A stretch of 64,000 bases of DNA, taken from the NCBI GenBank assembly GCA_902774035.1, contig CACYHA010000003.1, positions 25,173-89,172 on the forward strand, read 5' to 3'. This stretch comes from Oscillospiraceae bacterium (GTDB taxonomy: Bacteria > Bacillota > Clostridia > Oscillospirales > Acutalibacteraceae). The position numbers were made by a program, and so were the translations under genes. Shown in pieces: positions 27,001 to 34,009 of this stretch (its first letter is position 1; each line of letters starts with the position of its first letter). A model generated the notes under the pieces. It was given only the letters and a program-made list of their open reading frames with translations, was not told the DNA's origin and did not search any database.

Positions 27001-27631
27001 CCTCGGCGACAATGTCTCCTTCACCCGCTACATTGACCCGACCAATGAGAGCTTCAGCGCTCCGACCAAGTTTACGGTTCTTGTGAACTCCAAGCTGAGC
27101 GACATCGTGATTCCGGATGAATTCCCGAGAATCGAATGGAAAACGCCGAACACCGAATTGAAAGAACTCGGCATCTTCCCGGTCGCTGCGATTTACACAC
27201 CGACCGATACGGTGAAGTACAACACAGTTGAATTCACCATCGATGTGGAAGTCATCTCCCCGGCGACCTATTGTGAACGCAACGGCCACAACTACGGTGA
27301 ACTGATCGTTGTTCAGCCGGATTGCACGCATGACGGCAACGCAACAAGAGTTTGCTCCATGTGCGGCGACGTGAAGGTGGAAGAGGTTTCCGCGAAGCTC
27401 GGCCACATTGATGAAGACAACAACAACATCTGCGACAGATGCAAAGCCTACATCAATGATACCGGTAAGGGCGGTGTGAACCTCATCCTCGGTTTCCTGA
27501 ATTACATCTCCAGCTTCCTGCGCGGTGTGCTTCAGGTGCTGACCCGCTCCAATACGGCAAGCGGCACCTCGGTCTTCGACTCCGACAACTGGCTTGTTCG
27601 TTTCCTGAGATGGCTCTTCAAAAACATCTGA
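18035..27631 (+). CDS. Giant secreted subtilisin-like (S8) serine protease, multidomain
   Basis: 3198 residues with a signal peptide (about 1-29, ending FSVFAA) and an N-terminal prodomain-like region. The S8 domain has Asp221 (AIIDTGLD), His335 (GDHGTHVAG), oxyanion Asn436 (AAAGND) and Ser674 (SGTSMATP), with a PA-type insert around 515-620 as in lactocepin/C5a-peptidase relatives. A helical repeat block (about 742-912) interrupts the domain before the SPRRQGAG segment. Then follow Fn3-like/DUF1034 regions, a BIG2-like domain, a beta-helix-like stretch (about 1545-1720), a large unknown part, a Listeria-Bacteroides repeat (EGYTFAGWY, about 2390), a second beta-helix-like stretch (about 2500-2670), a C-terminal CxxC module (CSMCG, CDRC) and an amphipathic tail. 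No LPXTG or SLH anchor is seen. Confidence 0.9.
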   Translation: MKSKKVLAVLLAVLMLLSSMTVAFSVFAADVAEAASEEAAQEVTYTKEELQEISDKYGYDLTNDQIDAILTGETTLSEAVGDKEEDAILIVELEGQGALAGSDSSEATSERVQNARDSIEKVQRDIQKKIAKKVMKSKDLDVKYSYSLLTNAFAMIGKPSQINEIAAIKGVKSVYTAPIWTPIPTDAEPDAISTEHAANYFTGSDNTTTSKGTGTVVAIIDTGLDCTYSYNSSSKLVTTTFHEAFSNDVENPKLDKTTVQNIYVNKSHAYKQAPTNSNMRTAYKNSIYRSTKVPYAFSYSDDNMFAGHTYNSNLETWSSWSWAFSYFNDDEQGDHGTHVAGITAGYAVDDEGAVTFEGVAPDAQILVMKVFGNKRAGNYADILAAVEDSVLFGADVINLSLGSWAGFSYGGDRPSYDAAFEAAADAGVVVCAAAGNDYTAAKGTLYGNDKALASNPDNGIVSAPGSYDDNLAVASMASKDYYAKSVQIGGRNIAFTNNASDSSRSIEKHAGTTKDYVVLKDEDGNMLTGTDGDFEKYGKKLYGNYVVIRRGQTFTETAQRAADASAIGLIVCDHSDGSLVNMMENTDVKIPAIFISKADGDFILSLESDPATTHKINITNTNAYTVNPDAGKMSDFSSWGVTPDLKLKPEITGYGGNVFSTLKGNNYGLMSGTSMATPYLAGVSALVAQRIKEMTTGSLTSAEAALKVYETAATAANITNYYGYNLTNQYINAIGAASKVKYTEAFKNKIEAARASYDALDAAQQGKVTAAQLKKLTDAEAKWATLEATARANETDNAAADAVSALIAAIDTAAPTAESVAAARTAYDALTAAQKKLVLNLTVLTYAENRLNNPSANAAAVDTLITNIGAVTAFNSATIYKVKLAREAYEKLNDTEKALVQKLGIENVDKRDFAKSVMMSTATPVIDEENAMPYSPRRQGAGLVNIDAALASKAYVTVPGSPTPKLDLGDDKAKTGVYEMTFNVVNIGDVDLTFDVSATVQTEKVAIEDVSYQTRRIDPEKAAAFKETGLEFREKSYGERVYAIDELEDVKFMSGEPYDLTALSTVTANTVTVPAGQTVAVTVTVTLGDDAKAYMDENFVNGIYVEGFIKLTSQTEGQPDLNVPYMGFYGDWTQAPMLDEGTWEDNFLGNPVHPQMAVSTGSNVYWGSMVGYYLYPLGLPNSSGTYNPYDLYNDGATYIPDVRNVFGGERQLHSDMLGAELGLLRSAGTIKFEVKNTQTGEVYYTANTTNVRKSFYYSESVGMVNPGYFGDSDVLMFDGKIQGTQTFIPPGTQVTYTATVLPDYGSEADVHNVNNTFSFKAYYDTQKPTIDAVQCYLDENTGDVMLHMAASDDFFVSEINYAICGYDAGGTEDTVYLHTMFEPEHPGDTVEETINVSEWAREGGLVQVRNVEIDGDDFTQKETENPHPAYGGLYTSTYYLSFFDNVKVSCVTDVLPVGSEAQLNVDFTYGEKLLGGTPLIVDHNNSDFGLEEDFIYSTSNPDVLRVSAEGKLIPVSAGYADVTATGRYGKANNSMRIRVIEDPVQLQIAAANDGDTVTLTEDAYDSSLLINKDIVLDLNGHTIHGIDGYPAIRVIGGNVTIKNGSVDAKFSEDSQNALLTDILEDNAAAIKVEGGNVTLEGLNIKGATFVREGETIIGGSAVVQSGASNLTVKLCDLAGLYAVNNAASTGSTTFVSGNFEGILGSVADMKKVTKSEGSEFIDITNTLAGDDLSYLGTIEGGSASYILPPSDLVFTAEQIAQAVPSENSAIAYDAEKGCATFTMRTAGDSANATDYYLKFPGVNINAEDYAFAAIISGGAPSGFTYHKPSFSNSSTFYNNYLSGELNWTRQSELDGGVYTYVKALSACREFAGEVTDLYFCPGGDSTYGVNANDQFDFYAIGFFNNKADAMSFAYGTANAYTNNLKVAAPQSFNTQLIIDGTTLNVNTSFPDESDGKYKWTANELSLYTRTVNGDNTFNDEFVESKPITPDANGDVSVSFEGIDPSKAYVVKVNFALSLTAEDKTNFFTVSEASASALVKAFPDLLDEMMGVNEMEEAVTNLANFFLYEMRLGFVERDARHYDCPLGPAYAKNYPYIDEYPNIICANSNNSYTTWTAYWDKKTFNEFIGWDDVSWNGEVTRKSYAILFASILGDAKMVDLMANLEESVPAATWEMLDPVLRTGNFGQYGSIPAYKEQLAALKAAAVGATPREELVNGLTYLANNFISLYASVLGVINSLYTPGAEFKSYSDPTANDSLMNVLAGKQITTTYNFGGHNDRQARMIELVDACYAANDYTQNAKAGLMSAMNAALYGTLASYATDAADLMNLYFDSNPIEGGVIDLGRNAEYESEANYDGYIEYELNGGKNNDANPIGYQRLLPVTFAEPTKEGYTFAGWYTTADFADGTEITGTTATTEGDLTVYAKWTINVYTMTFMLGDNVVDTVSYTYGEQTAPTSNLNVTDGLTFKYWYGDDSSKAYDFGPMPAHDVVLKAQLSYMSLDSFDKDGDVYVWPKDDNASLRLTVDRDCVIDFNGKIVSNMNDLAIIVIEKGAKVTIKNAIFAPADYLGTSDENYTIFVDSNADGNRSVLTLENCVVKGAVSRTPDGSFASCSAIKLKNGSLKMNNCVVTGMYAVDNTKYSTVTYTPDVTYGTGVYAGVVKTFVSNTNVVMSTGRVIDASAFVSDAPAADAYANRVIVVAPSEFNVNTFDFEYLPDNDEVQINPVSVDALALPDGSDFTYVPTAAGFDDTVNPLVDGSVTIGGFMVGTHTMKANYSVAVNLAAETAAFIYDLDDALTAAAKAEISTFDAQLPEYDRIITKWNNNKDKIISKFSQYADNALLSPYLKEMREAIDNINGTGTKEGILPRLEAMLDAYKALTTDAQKLAWLLENKSAVIALTIDLRDNVDVIWNSCVMLNALANTFLGADYTDKLIQVKEIYEEVGAHCEAVEKLPSFAASNYAAASDKTAFVNTLLGASAAYGGEKKVEGLTDLGDNVSFTRYIDPTNESFSAPTKFTVLVNSKLSDIVIPDEFPRIEWKTPNTELKELGIFPVAAIYTPTDTVKYNTVEFTIDVEVISPATYCERNGHNYGELIVVQPDCTHDGNATRVCSMCGDVKVEEVSAKLGHIDEDNNNICDRCKAYINDTGKGGVNLILGFLNYISSFLRGVLQVLTRSNTASGTSVFDSDNWLVRFLRWLFKNI

Positions 27632-27668
27632 TCTGAGCATCATCCCTTAACCGCACCAAAAATGCACT

Positions 27669-27699
27669 GGACTGGCGCTTCGGCGCCAGTCCTTTTTTT
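27669..27699 (+). terminator. Intrinsic terminator after the protease gene
   Basis: GGACTGGCGC and GCGCCAGTCC form a perfect 10-bp stem with a TTCG tetraloop, followed by seven T. Confidence 0.95.
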
Positions 27700-27761
27700 G
27701 GGCAGCCGAAGATTCACGCGTTGCGGGAACATCGGTCGCTAAAATAAATTCTCTGTGCGTC

Positions 27762-27790
27762 TTGCTTTTTTTCGCCGTATGGTATAGAAT
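27762..27790 (+). promoter_or_regulatory. Probable promoter of the RNF cluster
   Basis: TTGCTT (27762-27767) and TAGAAT (27785-27790), spacer 17. It is the only reasonable promoter between the terminator at 27699 and apbE. Confidence 0.5.
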
Positions 27791-27827
27791 ATACTTGTTT
27801 CATTTTGCGCTGAAAGGAGCTGCGTCT

Positions 27828-28832
27828 GTGGAGCGTCGAAAGAAAATCGTTTCTGCGCTGGTGATCCTGCTGGCAATTGCCGCCGCAGTGGCCATCGGCG
27901 TGCTGGCGCAACGGCGATCTGCGGATTATGAGGCGGAATCCTACAACGGGATCGCCATGGGCACCATTGTCTCCATGAAGCTCTATGATGAAACCGCGCC
28001 CGCACTTTCAAAACAGGTGATGGCGCAGATCGATGCGCTGGAACAGACGATCTCCTGGCGTGTGGAATCTTCGCCTGTGGCTGCGCTCAACCGCAGCGGC
28101 GCCTGCAGCAACGAGACCGTTTCCTCTGTTGTTGCGCAGTGCGCCCCGATCAGCGACGCCGCAAACGGCGCGTTCGATCTGACGATCGGCAAGGTCAGCG
28201 AGCTTTGGGATTTCGGCGGTGAAAAGCAAGGCGTTCCGGAGCCTGACGCGCTTCGAGATGCGCTGCGGTCCGTGGATTACAAAGCATTGACGGCTGACGG
28301 CGCTTCCGTAACGGCAAAGAGCGGGCAGCATCTCGATCTCGGCGCGGTCGGCAAGGGCCTTGCCTGCGACAGGATCCGCGCGCTTCTTTCTCTCACCGAT
28401 ATCAAAGGCGCCGTTGTTTCCGTTGGCGGCAGCATTCTTTGCTTCGGCAGCCGCAACAAAGCCGGTGAACCCTGGCGCGTTGCGATCCGCCATCCGCGCA
28501 GGGAGGATGCGCTGCTCGGCACGATCCGGCTCAAAGAAGGCTTTGTTTCTACCTCGGGTGATTATGAAAAATTCTTTGAACAGGATGGAAAACGGTATTT
28601 TCATATTCTTGATGCGCGTACCGGCTATCCTGCCCGGACCGAGCTTTGCAGTGTGACCGTTGTGTGCGACAACGGACTGCTCTCGGATGCGCTTTCCACC
28701 GCCTGTTTTCTGCTCGGAAGGGAAGAGAGCGAACCTTTGCTGGAGCGTTACAACGCTTCGGCGGTGTTTATGACCAAAGAAGGCGAGATTTCCACCTTCG
28801 GCAATGTCGATTTTACTGCCAATGAAAGCTGA
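27828..28832 (+). CDS. apbE: FAD:protein FMN transferase
   Basis: The 334-residue protein has an N-terminal membrane or lipoprotein-like helix (about residues 7-25) and the ApbE domain: MGTIVSMKLYD, HLDLGAVGKGLACDRI, SVGGSILCFGS, and the C-terminal HILDARTGYPARTE and LSDALSTACFLLG motifs. It transfers FMN from FAD to a Thr of target proteins outside the membrane. The targets are almost certainly RnfD and RnfG, encoded downstream. GTG 27828 follows AAAGGAG; in-frame upstream codons lie before the ribosome site. Confidence 0.95.
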   Translation: MERRKKIVSALVILLAIAAAVAIGVLAQRRSADYEAESYNGIAMGTIVSMKLYDETAPALSKQVMAQIDALEQTISWRVESSPVAALNRSGACSNETVSSVVAQCAPISDAANGAFDLTIGKVSELWDFGGEKQGVPEPDALRDALRSVDYKALTADGASVTAKSGQHLDLGAVGKGLACDRIRALLSLTDIKGAVVSVGGSILCFGSRNKAGEPWRVAIRHPRREDALLGTIRLKEGFVSTSGDYEKFFEQDGKRYFHILDARTGYPARTELCSVTVVCDNGLLSDALSTACFLLGREESEPLLERYNASAVFMTKEGEISTFGNVDFTANES

Positions 28833-29208
28833 ACGGTCGATGTTTCGCTTCGGCGACGGAATTGTTTATGCTGTGCTCGTTCTGCTTTGCGCTGCGTTGT
28901 TCTTGCTGCCTTTGCTGCAAAATCGGAGCGGAGCCTTGATCGCAGAACTGATCGTTGACGGCGAAACGGTTGAGGAAGTCGCGCTTTCCGCGCTCTCGGA
29001 ACCGGTCGTTCGCGAGGTGCGCGGCTGCAAGATCATCTTTGCGCGCAGCAGCGTGCATTTTGCGCAGGCGGATTGTCCGGATCAGCTCTGTGTGAAAACT
29101 GGAGAGATCCGTTTGCCGGGGGAGAGCATCGCCTGTGTGCCGAACCGCGTTGTCGTAACGCTGCGGCAGACCGGTGCGAACGATCCTTATGATGTGGTGG
29201 CTTATTGA
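28822..29208 (+). CDS. NusG domain II-containing membrane protein
   Basis: About 128 residues: one N-terminal transmembrane helix (about 13-32), then an extracellular beta-rich NusG_II domain with VREVRGCKIIF and the conserved paired cysteines in ADCPDQLCVKTG, followed by IACVPNRVVVTL. Proteins of this kind are regular companions of rnf clusters in Clostridia; role unknown. ATG 28822 overlaps the end of apbE, and ATG 28840 is an alternative; neither has a strong ribosome site. The stop overlaps the next start by one base. Confidence 0.85.
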   Translation: MKAERSMFRFGDGIVYAVLVLLCAALFLLPLLQNRSGALIAELIVDGETVEEVALSALSEPVVREVRGCKIIFARSSVHFAQADCPDQLCVKTGEIRLPGESIACVPNRVVVTLRQTGANDPYDVVAY

Positions 29209-29747
29209 TGAAACGGCATTTTTCAACAAAAACCGTTGCCCTGCTTGGGGTTTTCGGTGCGCTCGCGCTTGTGCTCAGCTTTCTGGAAAACGTGCTTTTG
29301 CCGGATCTTCCGCTGCTTCCGCCCGGTGCGAAGCTGGGGCTGTCCAATATTGTTACGACGGTTGTCGGTGCGCTGCTCGGTGCGCCCGCCGCCTTCGCAG
29401 TTGCGCTTTTAAAAGCGTTGTTCGCCTTTGTTACCCGCGGCGTGACCGCCGGTCTGATGAGCTTTTCCGGCGGGATGCTGTCCGTTGCCGGACTGGTGCT
29501 TCTGCTTCGCCTGCGCGGACATTGTCTGACATTTTTGGGGATCAGCGTCGTCTGCGCCGCCCTGCATAATCTCGGCCAGCTCCTTTGCGCGTCTGCTTTG
29601 ACAGGCACACTCTCTTTGGTGAATTACGGCAAGTATCTTTTGCTGTTTTCTTTGATCACCGGCACATTGACCGGCATCATGCTGAATCTCGTCATGCCGG
29701 TATTGACTCGAAGCATATCTAATCTAACGTCAAAAACTAATGTCTAA
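29208..29747 (+). CDS. Gx transporter family membrane protein
   Basis: The 179-residue protein has about six hydrophobic helices and the PPGAKLGLSNIVTTVVG motif diagnostic of the Gx transporter family (formerly called heptaprenyl diphosphate synthase component I). The FAFVTRGVTAGLMSFSGG helix is also conserved. It is structurally of the ECF/riboflavin-type substrate-binding class, and its position next to apbE and rnf suggests uptake of a flavin, quinone or polyprenyl compound; that is inference. Its last codons run into a TTAGAC-like repeat. Confidence 0.85.
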   Translation: MKRHFSTKTVALLGVFGALALVLSFLENVLLPDLPLLPPGAKLGLSNIVTTVVGALLGAPAAFAVALLKALFAFVTRGVTAGLMSFSGGMLSVAGLVLLLRLRGHCLTFLGISVVCAALHNLGQLLCASALTGTLSLVNYGKYLLLFSLITGTLTGIMLNLVMPVLTRSISNLTSKTNV

Positions 29748-29762
29748 AATCTAATGTCTAAT
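29718..29762. repeat. Short degenerate repeat spanning the end of the Gx transporter gene
   Basis: CTAATGTCTAA occurs twice (29737-29747 and 29751-29761) next to TCTAATCTAACGTC. The sequence forms the last codons and stop of the Gx gene. Its reverse complement resembles the repeat at 10807-10830 downstream of polC. Confidence 0.5.
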
Positions 29763-29778
29763 TGGAGGAATGAGAACA

Positions 29779-31125
29779 TTGAGTAAGGTGGTTCCGGGAG
29801 TGCTTACTGCCGTTGGCCGTGTGCGCGGCGGTGTGAGCGTTGAACATAATAAAAACACGGCCGAAATGCCTGTGGAGCGTATGCCTGAGCCGGAGCGCGT
29901 CGTGCTGCCGATGCAGCAGCACATCGGCGCACCCTGTGTGCCGACCGTGAAACCGGGCGACAAGGTTTCCGTCGGCCAGGTGATCGGCGACAGCGACAAG
30001 TTCGTCAGCGCGCCGATCCATGCTACGATTTCCGGCACAGTGAAATCCGTGGGCGACGTGAAGCTGGCTAACGGCCTGATCACAAAAGGCGTCACGATCG
30101 AATCTGACGGGGAACACCGTCTGTTCGAGGGTCTGGAGCCTCCGAAGGTCACGAACCGGCAGGAGCTTTGCGCTGCCGTGCGTGCCAGCGGCCTCGTCGG
30201 TCTTGGCGGCGCCGGTTTTCCGACTCATGTGAAGCTAAATTTCCCGCCGGACAAGAAAATCGACACCCTCGTGATCAACGCCGCGGAGTGCGAGCCGTAT
30301 ATCACGGTCGATTACCGCGAGTGCATAGAGAACACAAAGAATATTCTGGACGGCGTCTATAAGCTCAAGGATCTGCTCGGGATCGAGAACGTCGTCATCG
30401 CCATCGAGGACAACAAGCCCCGCGCCTTCAAAAACCTCAAGGAGATCGCCGATCTCGACAACGACGAGGGCGACGCCGTGAAACTGATGGTTTTGAAATC
30501 CAAGTATCCTCAGGGCGCGGAAAAAATGATGGTGCTTTCCGCCACGGGCCGCAAGGTGCCGCCCGGAAAGCTGCCTGCCGATGTGGGCTGCGTTGTGATG
30601 AACGTCGGCTCCGTTGCCTTTGTCGCGCGTTATCTTGCCACGGGTAAGCCGCTGATCAGCCGCTCCATCACGGTGGACGGTTCGGCCATTGCCAACCCGA
30701 AGAATCTGCGCGTGCCCATCGGTACCAACATTCAGGATATCATCGATTATTGCGGCGGCTTCAAGGCCGAGCCGCGCAAGATCCTTTGCGGCGGCCCGAT
30801 GATGGGCATTGCGATCTGCGATACGCAGGCGCCGATCTGCAAGCAGAACAACGCTTTGCTTGCCTTTGCGGACAAAAAAGGCGGCGTTAAACCCGAACGT
30901 GCCTGTATTCGCTGCGGCCGCTGCGTGCAGGTCTGCCCCATGAGCCTGATGCCGACCGTGATCGAACGGCAGGCGCGTATCAAGGATGTGGAAGGCCTGA
31001 CCCGCAGCAGCACCATGGTCTGCATGGAGTGCGGTTCCTGCGCCTATGCCTGTCCGTCCGGTCGTCCGCTGGTGCAGTATATGCGCCTCGGCAAACAAGT
31101 CTTGCGTGAAGGGAGTGGTAAGTAA
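29779..31125 (+). CDS. rnfC: RNF complex subunit RnfC
   Basis: The 448-residue peripheral, electron-input subunit. The RnfC N-terminus appears as VERMPEPERVVLPMQQHIGAPC, followed by the NADH/FMN-binding Complex1_51K-like region with GGAGFPTHVKL and INAAECEPYITVDYR. Two 4Fe-4S sites, CIRCGRCVQVCP and CMECGSCAYACP, lie near residues 375 and 415. TTG 29779 is chosen because GGAGG (29764-29768) is ten bases upstream; ATG 29770 is too close to it. RnfC exchanges electrons with NAD. Confidence 0.95.
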   Translation: MSKVVPGVLTAVGRVRGGVSVEHNKNTAEMPVERMPEPERVVLPMQQHIGAPCVPTVKPGDKVSVGQVIGDSDKFVSAPIHATISGTVKSVGDVKLANGLITKGVTIESDGEHRLFEGLEPPKVTNRQELCAAVRASGLVGLGGAGFPTHVKLNFPPDKKIDTLVINAAECEPYITVDYRECIENTKNILDGVYKLKDLLGIENVVIAIEDNKPRAFKNLKEIADLDNDEGDAVKLMVLKSKYPQGAEKMMVLSATGRKVPPGKLPADVGCVVMNVGSVAFVARYLATGKPLISRSITVDGSAIANPKNLRVPIGTNIQDIIDYCGGFKAEPRKILCGGPMMGIAICDTQAPICKQNNALLAFADKKGGVKPERACIRCGRCVQVCPMSLMPTVIERQARIKDVEGLTRSSTMVCMECGSCAYACPSGRPLVQYMRLGKQVLREGSGK

Positions 31126-32123
31126 TGGCAAAAAAACTGACTGTCAGCGCGTCGCCGCACGTGCGTTCCAGTGAAACATCCGCAGGCATCATGCTGGATG
31201 TGATCATTGCGCTGGTTCCCGCGCTTGTCATGGCGTGCGTCTATTTCGGAACCCGTGCGCTTGCGCTCAGCGCCGTTTGTGTCGGCACTGCGGTGCTTGC
31301 CGAATGGCTCTCGCGCAAGGCCATGAAACGCAACAATACGATCGGAGACCTCAGCGCCGTCGTTACCGGCCTGATTCTCGCGTTCAATCTTCCTGCCACG
31401 CTGCCGCTCTGGATGGCGGCCATCGGTTCGATCATCGCGATCGTTGTGGTCAAGCAGATGTTCGGAGGCATCGGTCAGAACTTTGTCAACCCGGCCATTA
31501 CGGCGCGTATCATTTTGATGATGTCCTTCCCGGCGGCCATGGCGAAATGGATCGCACCCTTTGAATCCGCCTGGAACGCCGACGCCGTGACGCAGGCGAC
31601 GCCGATGGCGCTGCTCGGCTCTGTGACCGGCGGAGATGTTTCCGCTGTGGAAGAGCTGCCGTCCCTGACACAGATGCTGCTCGGCGTACATGGAGGCTCC
31701 ATGGGTGAGGTCTGCACAGTTGCACTGCTTGCCGGCGCGCTGTATCTTCTGCTGCGCCGCGTGATTTCTCCGGCAATTCCGTTTTCCTTTATCGGCACCG
31801 TTGCCGTCTGTATGCTCTTTGCCGGAAAGTTCAATCTTTCCTTTGTGGCGTATGAGCTGCTCGGCGGCGGCCTGATTCTCGGCGCGTTCTTCATGGCGAC
31901 CGATTACACAACGTCGCCGCTCACACGCAAGGGACGCATCCTCTTCGGTATCGGCTGCGGACTGCTCACCTCGGTGATCCGACTGTTCGGCTCCCTGCCG
32001 GAAGGCGTCTCGTTCTCCATCATTCTGATGAACATCCTGGTGCCGCATATCGAGCGGCTGACCACTGCAAAGCCCTTCGGCTATGAAAAAGAAAAGAAGG
32101 AGAAGGAGGCGGCGAAAGCATGA
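31125..32123 (+). CDS. rnfD: RNF complex subunit RnfD
   Basis: The 332-residue integral membrane protein resembles NqrB. The motif DAVTQATPMALL places the covalent FMN on Thr159. FVNPAITARI is another conserved stretch. About nine or ten helices are visible, and the C-terminus is basic and Lys/Glu-rich. The ATG shares one base with the rnfC stop, so the two are translationally coupled. It is part of the ion-translocating path. Confidence 0.96.
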   Translation: MAKKLTVSASPHVRSSETSAGIMLDVIIALVPALVMACVYFGTRALALSAVCVGTAVLAEWLSRKAMKRNNTIGDLSAVVTGLILAFNLPATLPLWMAAIGSIIAIVVVKQMFGGIGQNFVNPAITARIILMMSFPAAMAKWIAPFESAWNADAVTQATPMALLGSVTGGDVSAVEELPSLTQMLLGVHGGSMGEVCTVALLAGALYLLLRRVISPAIPFSFIGTVAVCMLFAGKFNLSFVAYELLGGGLILGAFFMATDYTTSPLTRKGRILFGIGCGLLTSVIRLFGSLPEGVSFSIILMNILVPHIERLTTAKPFGYEKEKKEKEAAKA

Positions 32124-32695
32124 AAGAGAGCAAAGCAAAAAACATTCTGATCCCGACGCTGGCGCTGTTCCTGATCTGCCTGATCGCAACGGTTCTTCTT
32201 GCCCTGACCAATCAGGTCACGGCGGAAACGATCGAACAAAATGCGGCCGAAACCGCGAACGCCGCCCGTTCCGAAGTGCTTGAAGCTGCCTCGTTTTCCG
32301 AAGAAGCCACAGAGGAAAGCACCGGTCTGACTTACTGCGTCGGTCAAAACGAAGCGGGGGAGACCGTCGGTTATGTTTTCTCTGCGGCTGCAAAGGGGTA
32401 CGGCGGGGACGTAAAAGTCATGGTCGGCTATGATCTCAGCGGCACGATCACCGGCTTTACGATCCTTGATTGCAGCAACGAGACGCCCGGTCTCGGACAA
32501 AACAGCAAAAAGCCCGAATTTATGAACCGTTTTCCCGGGAAAAGTGGCGAGCTGACCGTGGACAAGTATTCCAACGACGGCCAGAATGTTCAGGCGATCA
32601 CTGCCGCGACGATCACATCCAAGGCAGTCGTGAAGGCGGTCAACACCGCGACCGAAGCGTTTCGGAATCTGACAGGAGGTGCGAGCAATGGCTGA
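32120..32695 (+). CDS. rnfG: RNF complex subunit RnfG
   Basis: The 191-residue protein has one N-terminal helix (about 9-30) and an extracytoplasmic FMN-binding domain. The flavinylation motif is TAATIT (residues 161-166), a variant of the usual SGATxT, with Thr166 as the expected FMN site for ApbE. ETPGLGQN is the other family block. It overlaps rnfD by four bases (ATGA). Confidence 0.95.
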   Translation: MKESKAKNILIPTLALFLICLIATVLLALTNQVTAETIEQNAAETANAARSEVLEAASFSEEATEESTGLTYCVGQNEAGETVGYVFSAAAKGYGGDVKVMVGYDLSGTITGFTILDCSNETPGLGQNSKKPEFMNRFPGKSGELTVDKYSNDGQNVQAITAATITSKAVVKAVNTATEAFRNLTGGASNG

Positions 32696-33410
32696 GAAAA
32701 AATCTCTCTTCAAGGAGTTTTCCAAGGGTATCGTCATTGAAAACCCCGTGCTGCGCCTTGTGCTCGGCACCTGCCCGACGCTTGCGACCACGACCTCTGT
32801 GCAGAGCGCGGTCGGCATGGGCCTTGCGGCTTCGATCGTTCTCGTCTGTTCCAACATCGTGATTTCCGTGTTGCGCAAGGTCATCCCCTCGAAGGTGCGT
32901 ATCCCGGCCTATATCGTTGTGATCGCATCCTTCGTGACGGTTGTTCAAATGCTGGTAAAAGCGTTCACACCGGAGCTTGACGAACAGCTTGGCGTGTATC
33001 TTCCGCTGATCGTTGTGAACTGTATCATCCTCGGCCGTGCGGAAGCCTTTGCCGGAAAAAATCCCGTCCTTGCTTCCGCAGTGGACGGCCTCGGTATGGG
33101 CGTCGGTTTCACGGCGGCGCTGTTCCTGATGAGCGCGATCCGCGAGATCCTCGGCGCCGGTTCGTTCTACGGGCTGAGCATTCCCGTGCTTTCCGCAAAT
33201 CCCATGCTGATCTTCATTCTCCCGCCGGGCGGCTTCTTCGTGTTCGGACTGCTGATGGCGGTCGTCAACCGCCTTGCCGAAAAACGGGGCAAACCCCGTG
33301 CGGAGCTTCGCGGCTGCGAGGCTTGCCCGATGAACGCGACCTGCAAACTGCATAATGAGGGCGCCGAAGCGCCGGTTGCCGAAACGAAAGGGGAGGTGAG
33401 CGCATCATGA
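32688..33410 (+). CDS. rnfE: RNF complex subunit RnfE
   Basis: A 240-residue membrane subunit with about six helices and the paired-family motifs NPVLRLVLGTCPTLA and LPLIVVNCIILGRAEAFA, whose cysteines are thought to hold an iron centre at the RnfA/RnfE interface. The C-terminal soluble tail carries CEACPMNATC, a Cys-rich extension seen in clostridial RnfE. AGGAGGT (32674-32680) inside the end of rnfG serves ATG 32688. Confidence 0.95.
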   Translation: MAEKKSLFKEFSKGIVIENPVLRLVLGTCPTLATTTSVQSAVGMGLAASIVLVCSNIVISVLRKVIPSKVRIPAYIVVIASFVTVVQMLVKAFTPELDEQLGVYLPLIVVNCIILGRAEAFAGKNPVLASAVDGLGMGVGFTAALFLMSAIREILGAGSFYGLSIPVLSANPMLIFILPPGGFFVFGLLMAVVNRLAEKRGKPRAELRGCEACPMNATCKLHNEGAEAPVAETKGEVSAS

Positions 33411-33997
33411 CAAAAGGACTTGTCGCCATTCTTCTCACAGCGATCCTGACGCAGAACTTTGTGCTTGCAAAGTTCCTCGGCATCTGCCCCTTCCTCGGCG
33501 TTTCCAAAAAGCTGAACACCGCCGTCGGCATGAGCGCAGCCGTCATCTTTGTTATGGCGCTCGCGACAGCCGTAACCTATCCGATCAATCTTCTCCTGGA
33601 AAGCAAGGGCCTTGCATATCTGCAGACCATCGTTTTCATTCTCGTGATTGCGGCACTGGTGCAGCTCGTTGAGATCATTCTCAAAAAGTATATTCCTGCG
33701 CTTTACAGTGCGCTCGGCATCTATCTGCCGCTGATCACAACCAATTGCGCTGTGCTCGGCGTAGTCATTCTGAATGTGCAGAACGAGTACAACTTTGCCC
33801 AGTCCATGTTCAACTCTGTCGGCGCCGGTCTTGGTTTCATGCTGGCCATGGTCATGTTTGCCGGTGTGCGCGAGCGCATGGAATCCTGCGAAGTGCCGAA
33901 GTTCATGAAGGGCCTGCCGATCACGCTTGTTGCGGCTTCTCTGGTGTCCGTGTCCTTTCTGGGCTTTACCGGCATCGTGGAACACATTTTCGGTTAA
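33407..33997 (+). CDS. rnfA: RNF complex subunit RnfA
   Basis: A 196-residue, six-helix membrane protein paralogous to RnfE with inverted topology. The hallmark motifs QNFVLAKFLGICPFLG and LPLITTNCAVLGV each contain the conserved Cys that ligates the shared iron centre. ATGA overlap with rnfE. Confidence 0.97.
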   Translation: MTKGLVAILLTAILTQNFVLAKFLGICPFLGVSKKLNTAVGMSAAVIFVMALATAVTYPINLLLESKGLAYLQTIVFILVIAALVQLVEIILKKYIPALYSALGIYLPLITTNCAVLGVVILNVQNEYNFAQSMFNSVGAGLGFMLAMVMFAGVRERMESCEVPKFMKGLPITLVAASLVSVSFLGFTGIVEHIFG

Positions 33998-34009
33998 GGA
34001 GGGGCGGCT

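Noticed and set aside
23567-27643. A second long minus-strand frame opposite the 3' half of the protease gene
   Set aside because: Same reasons; it ends near the plus-strand stop by chance and shows no domain.
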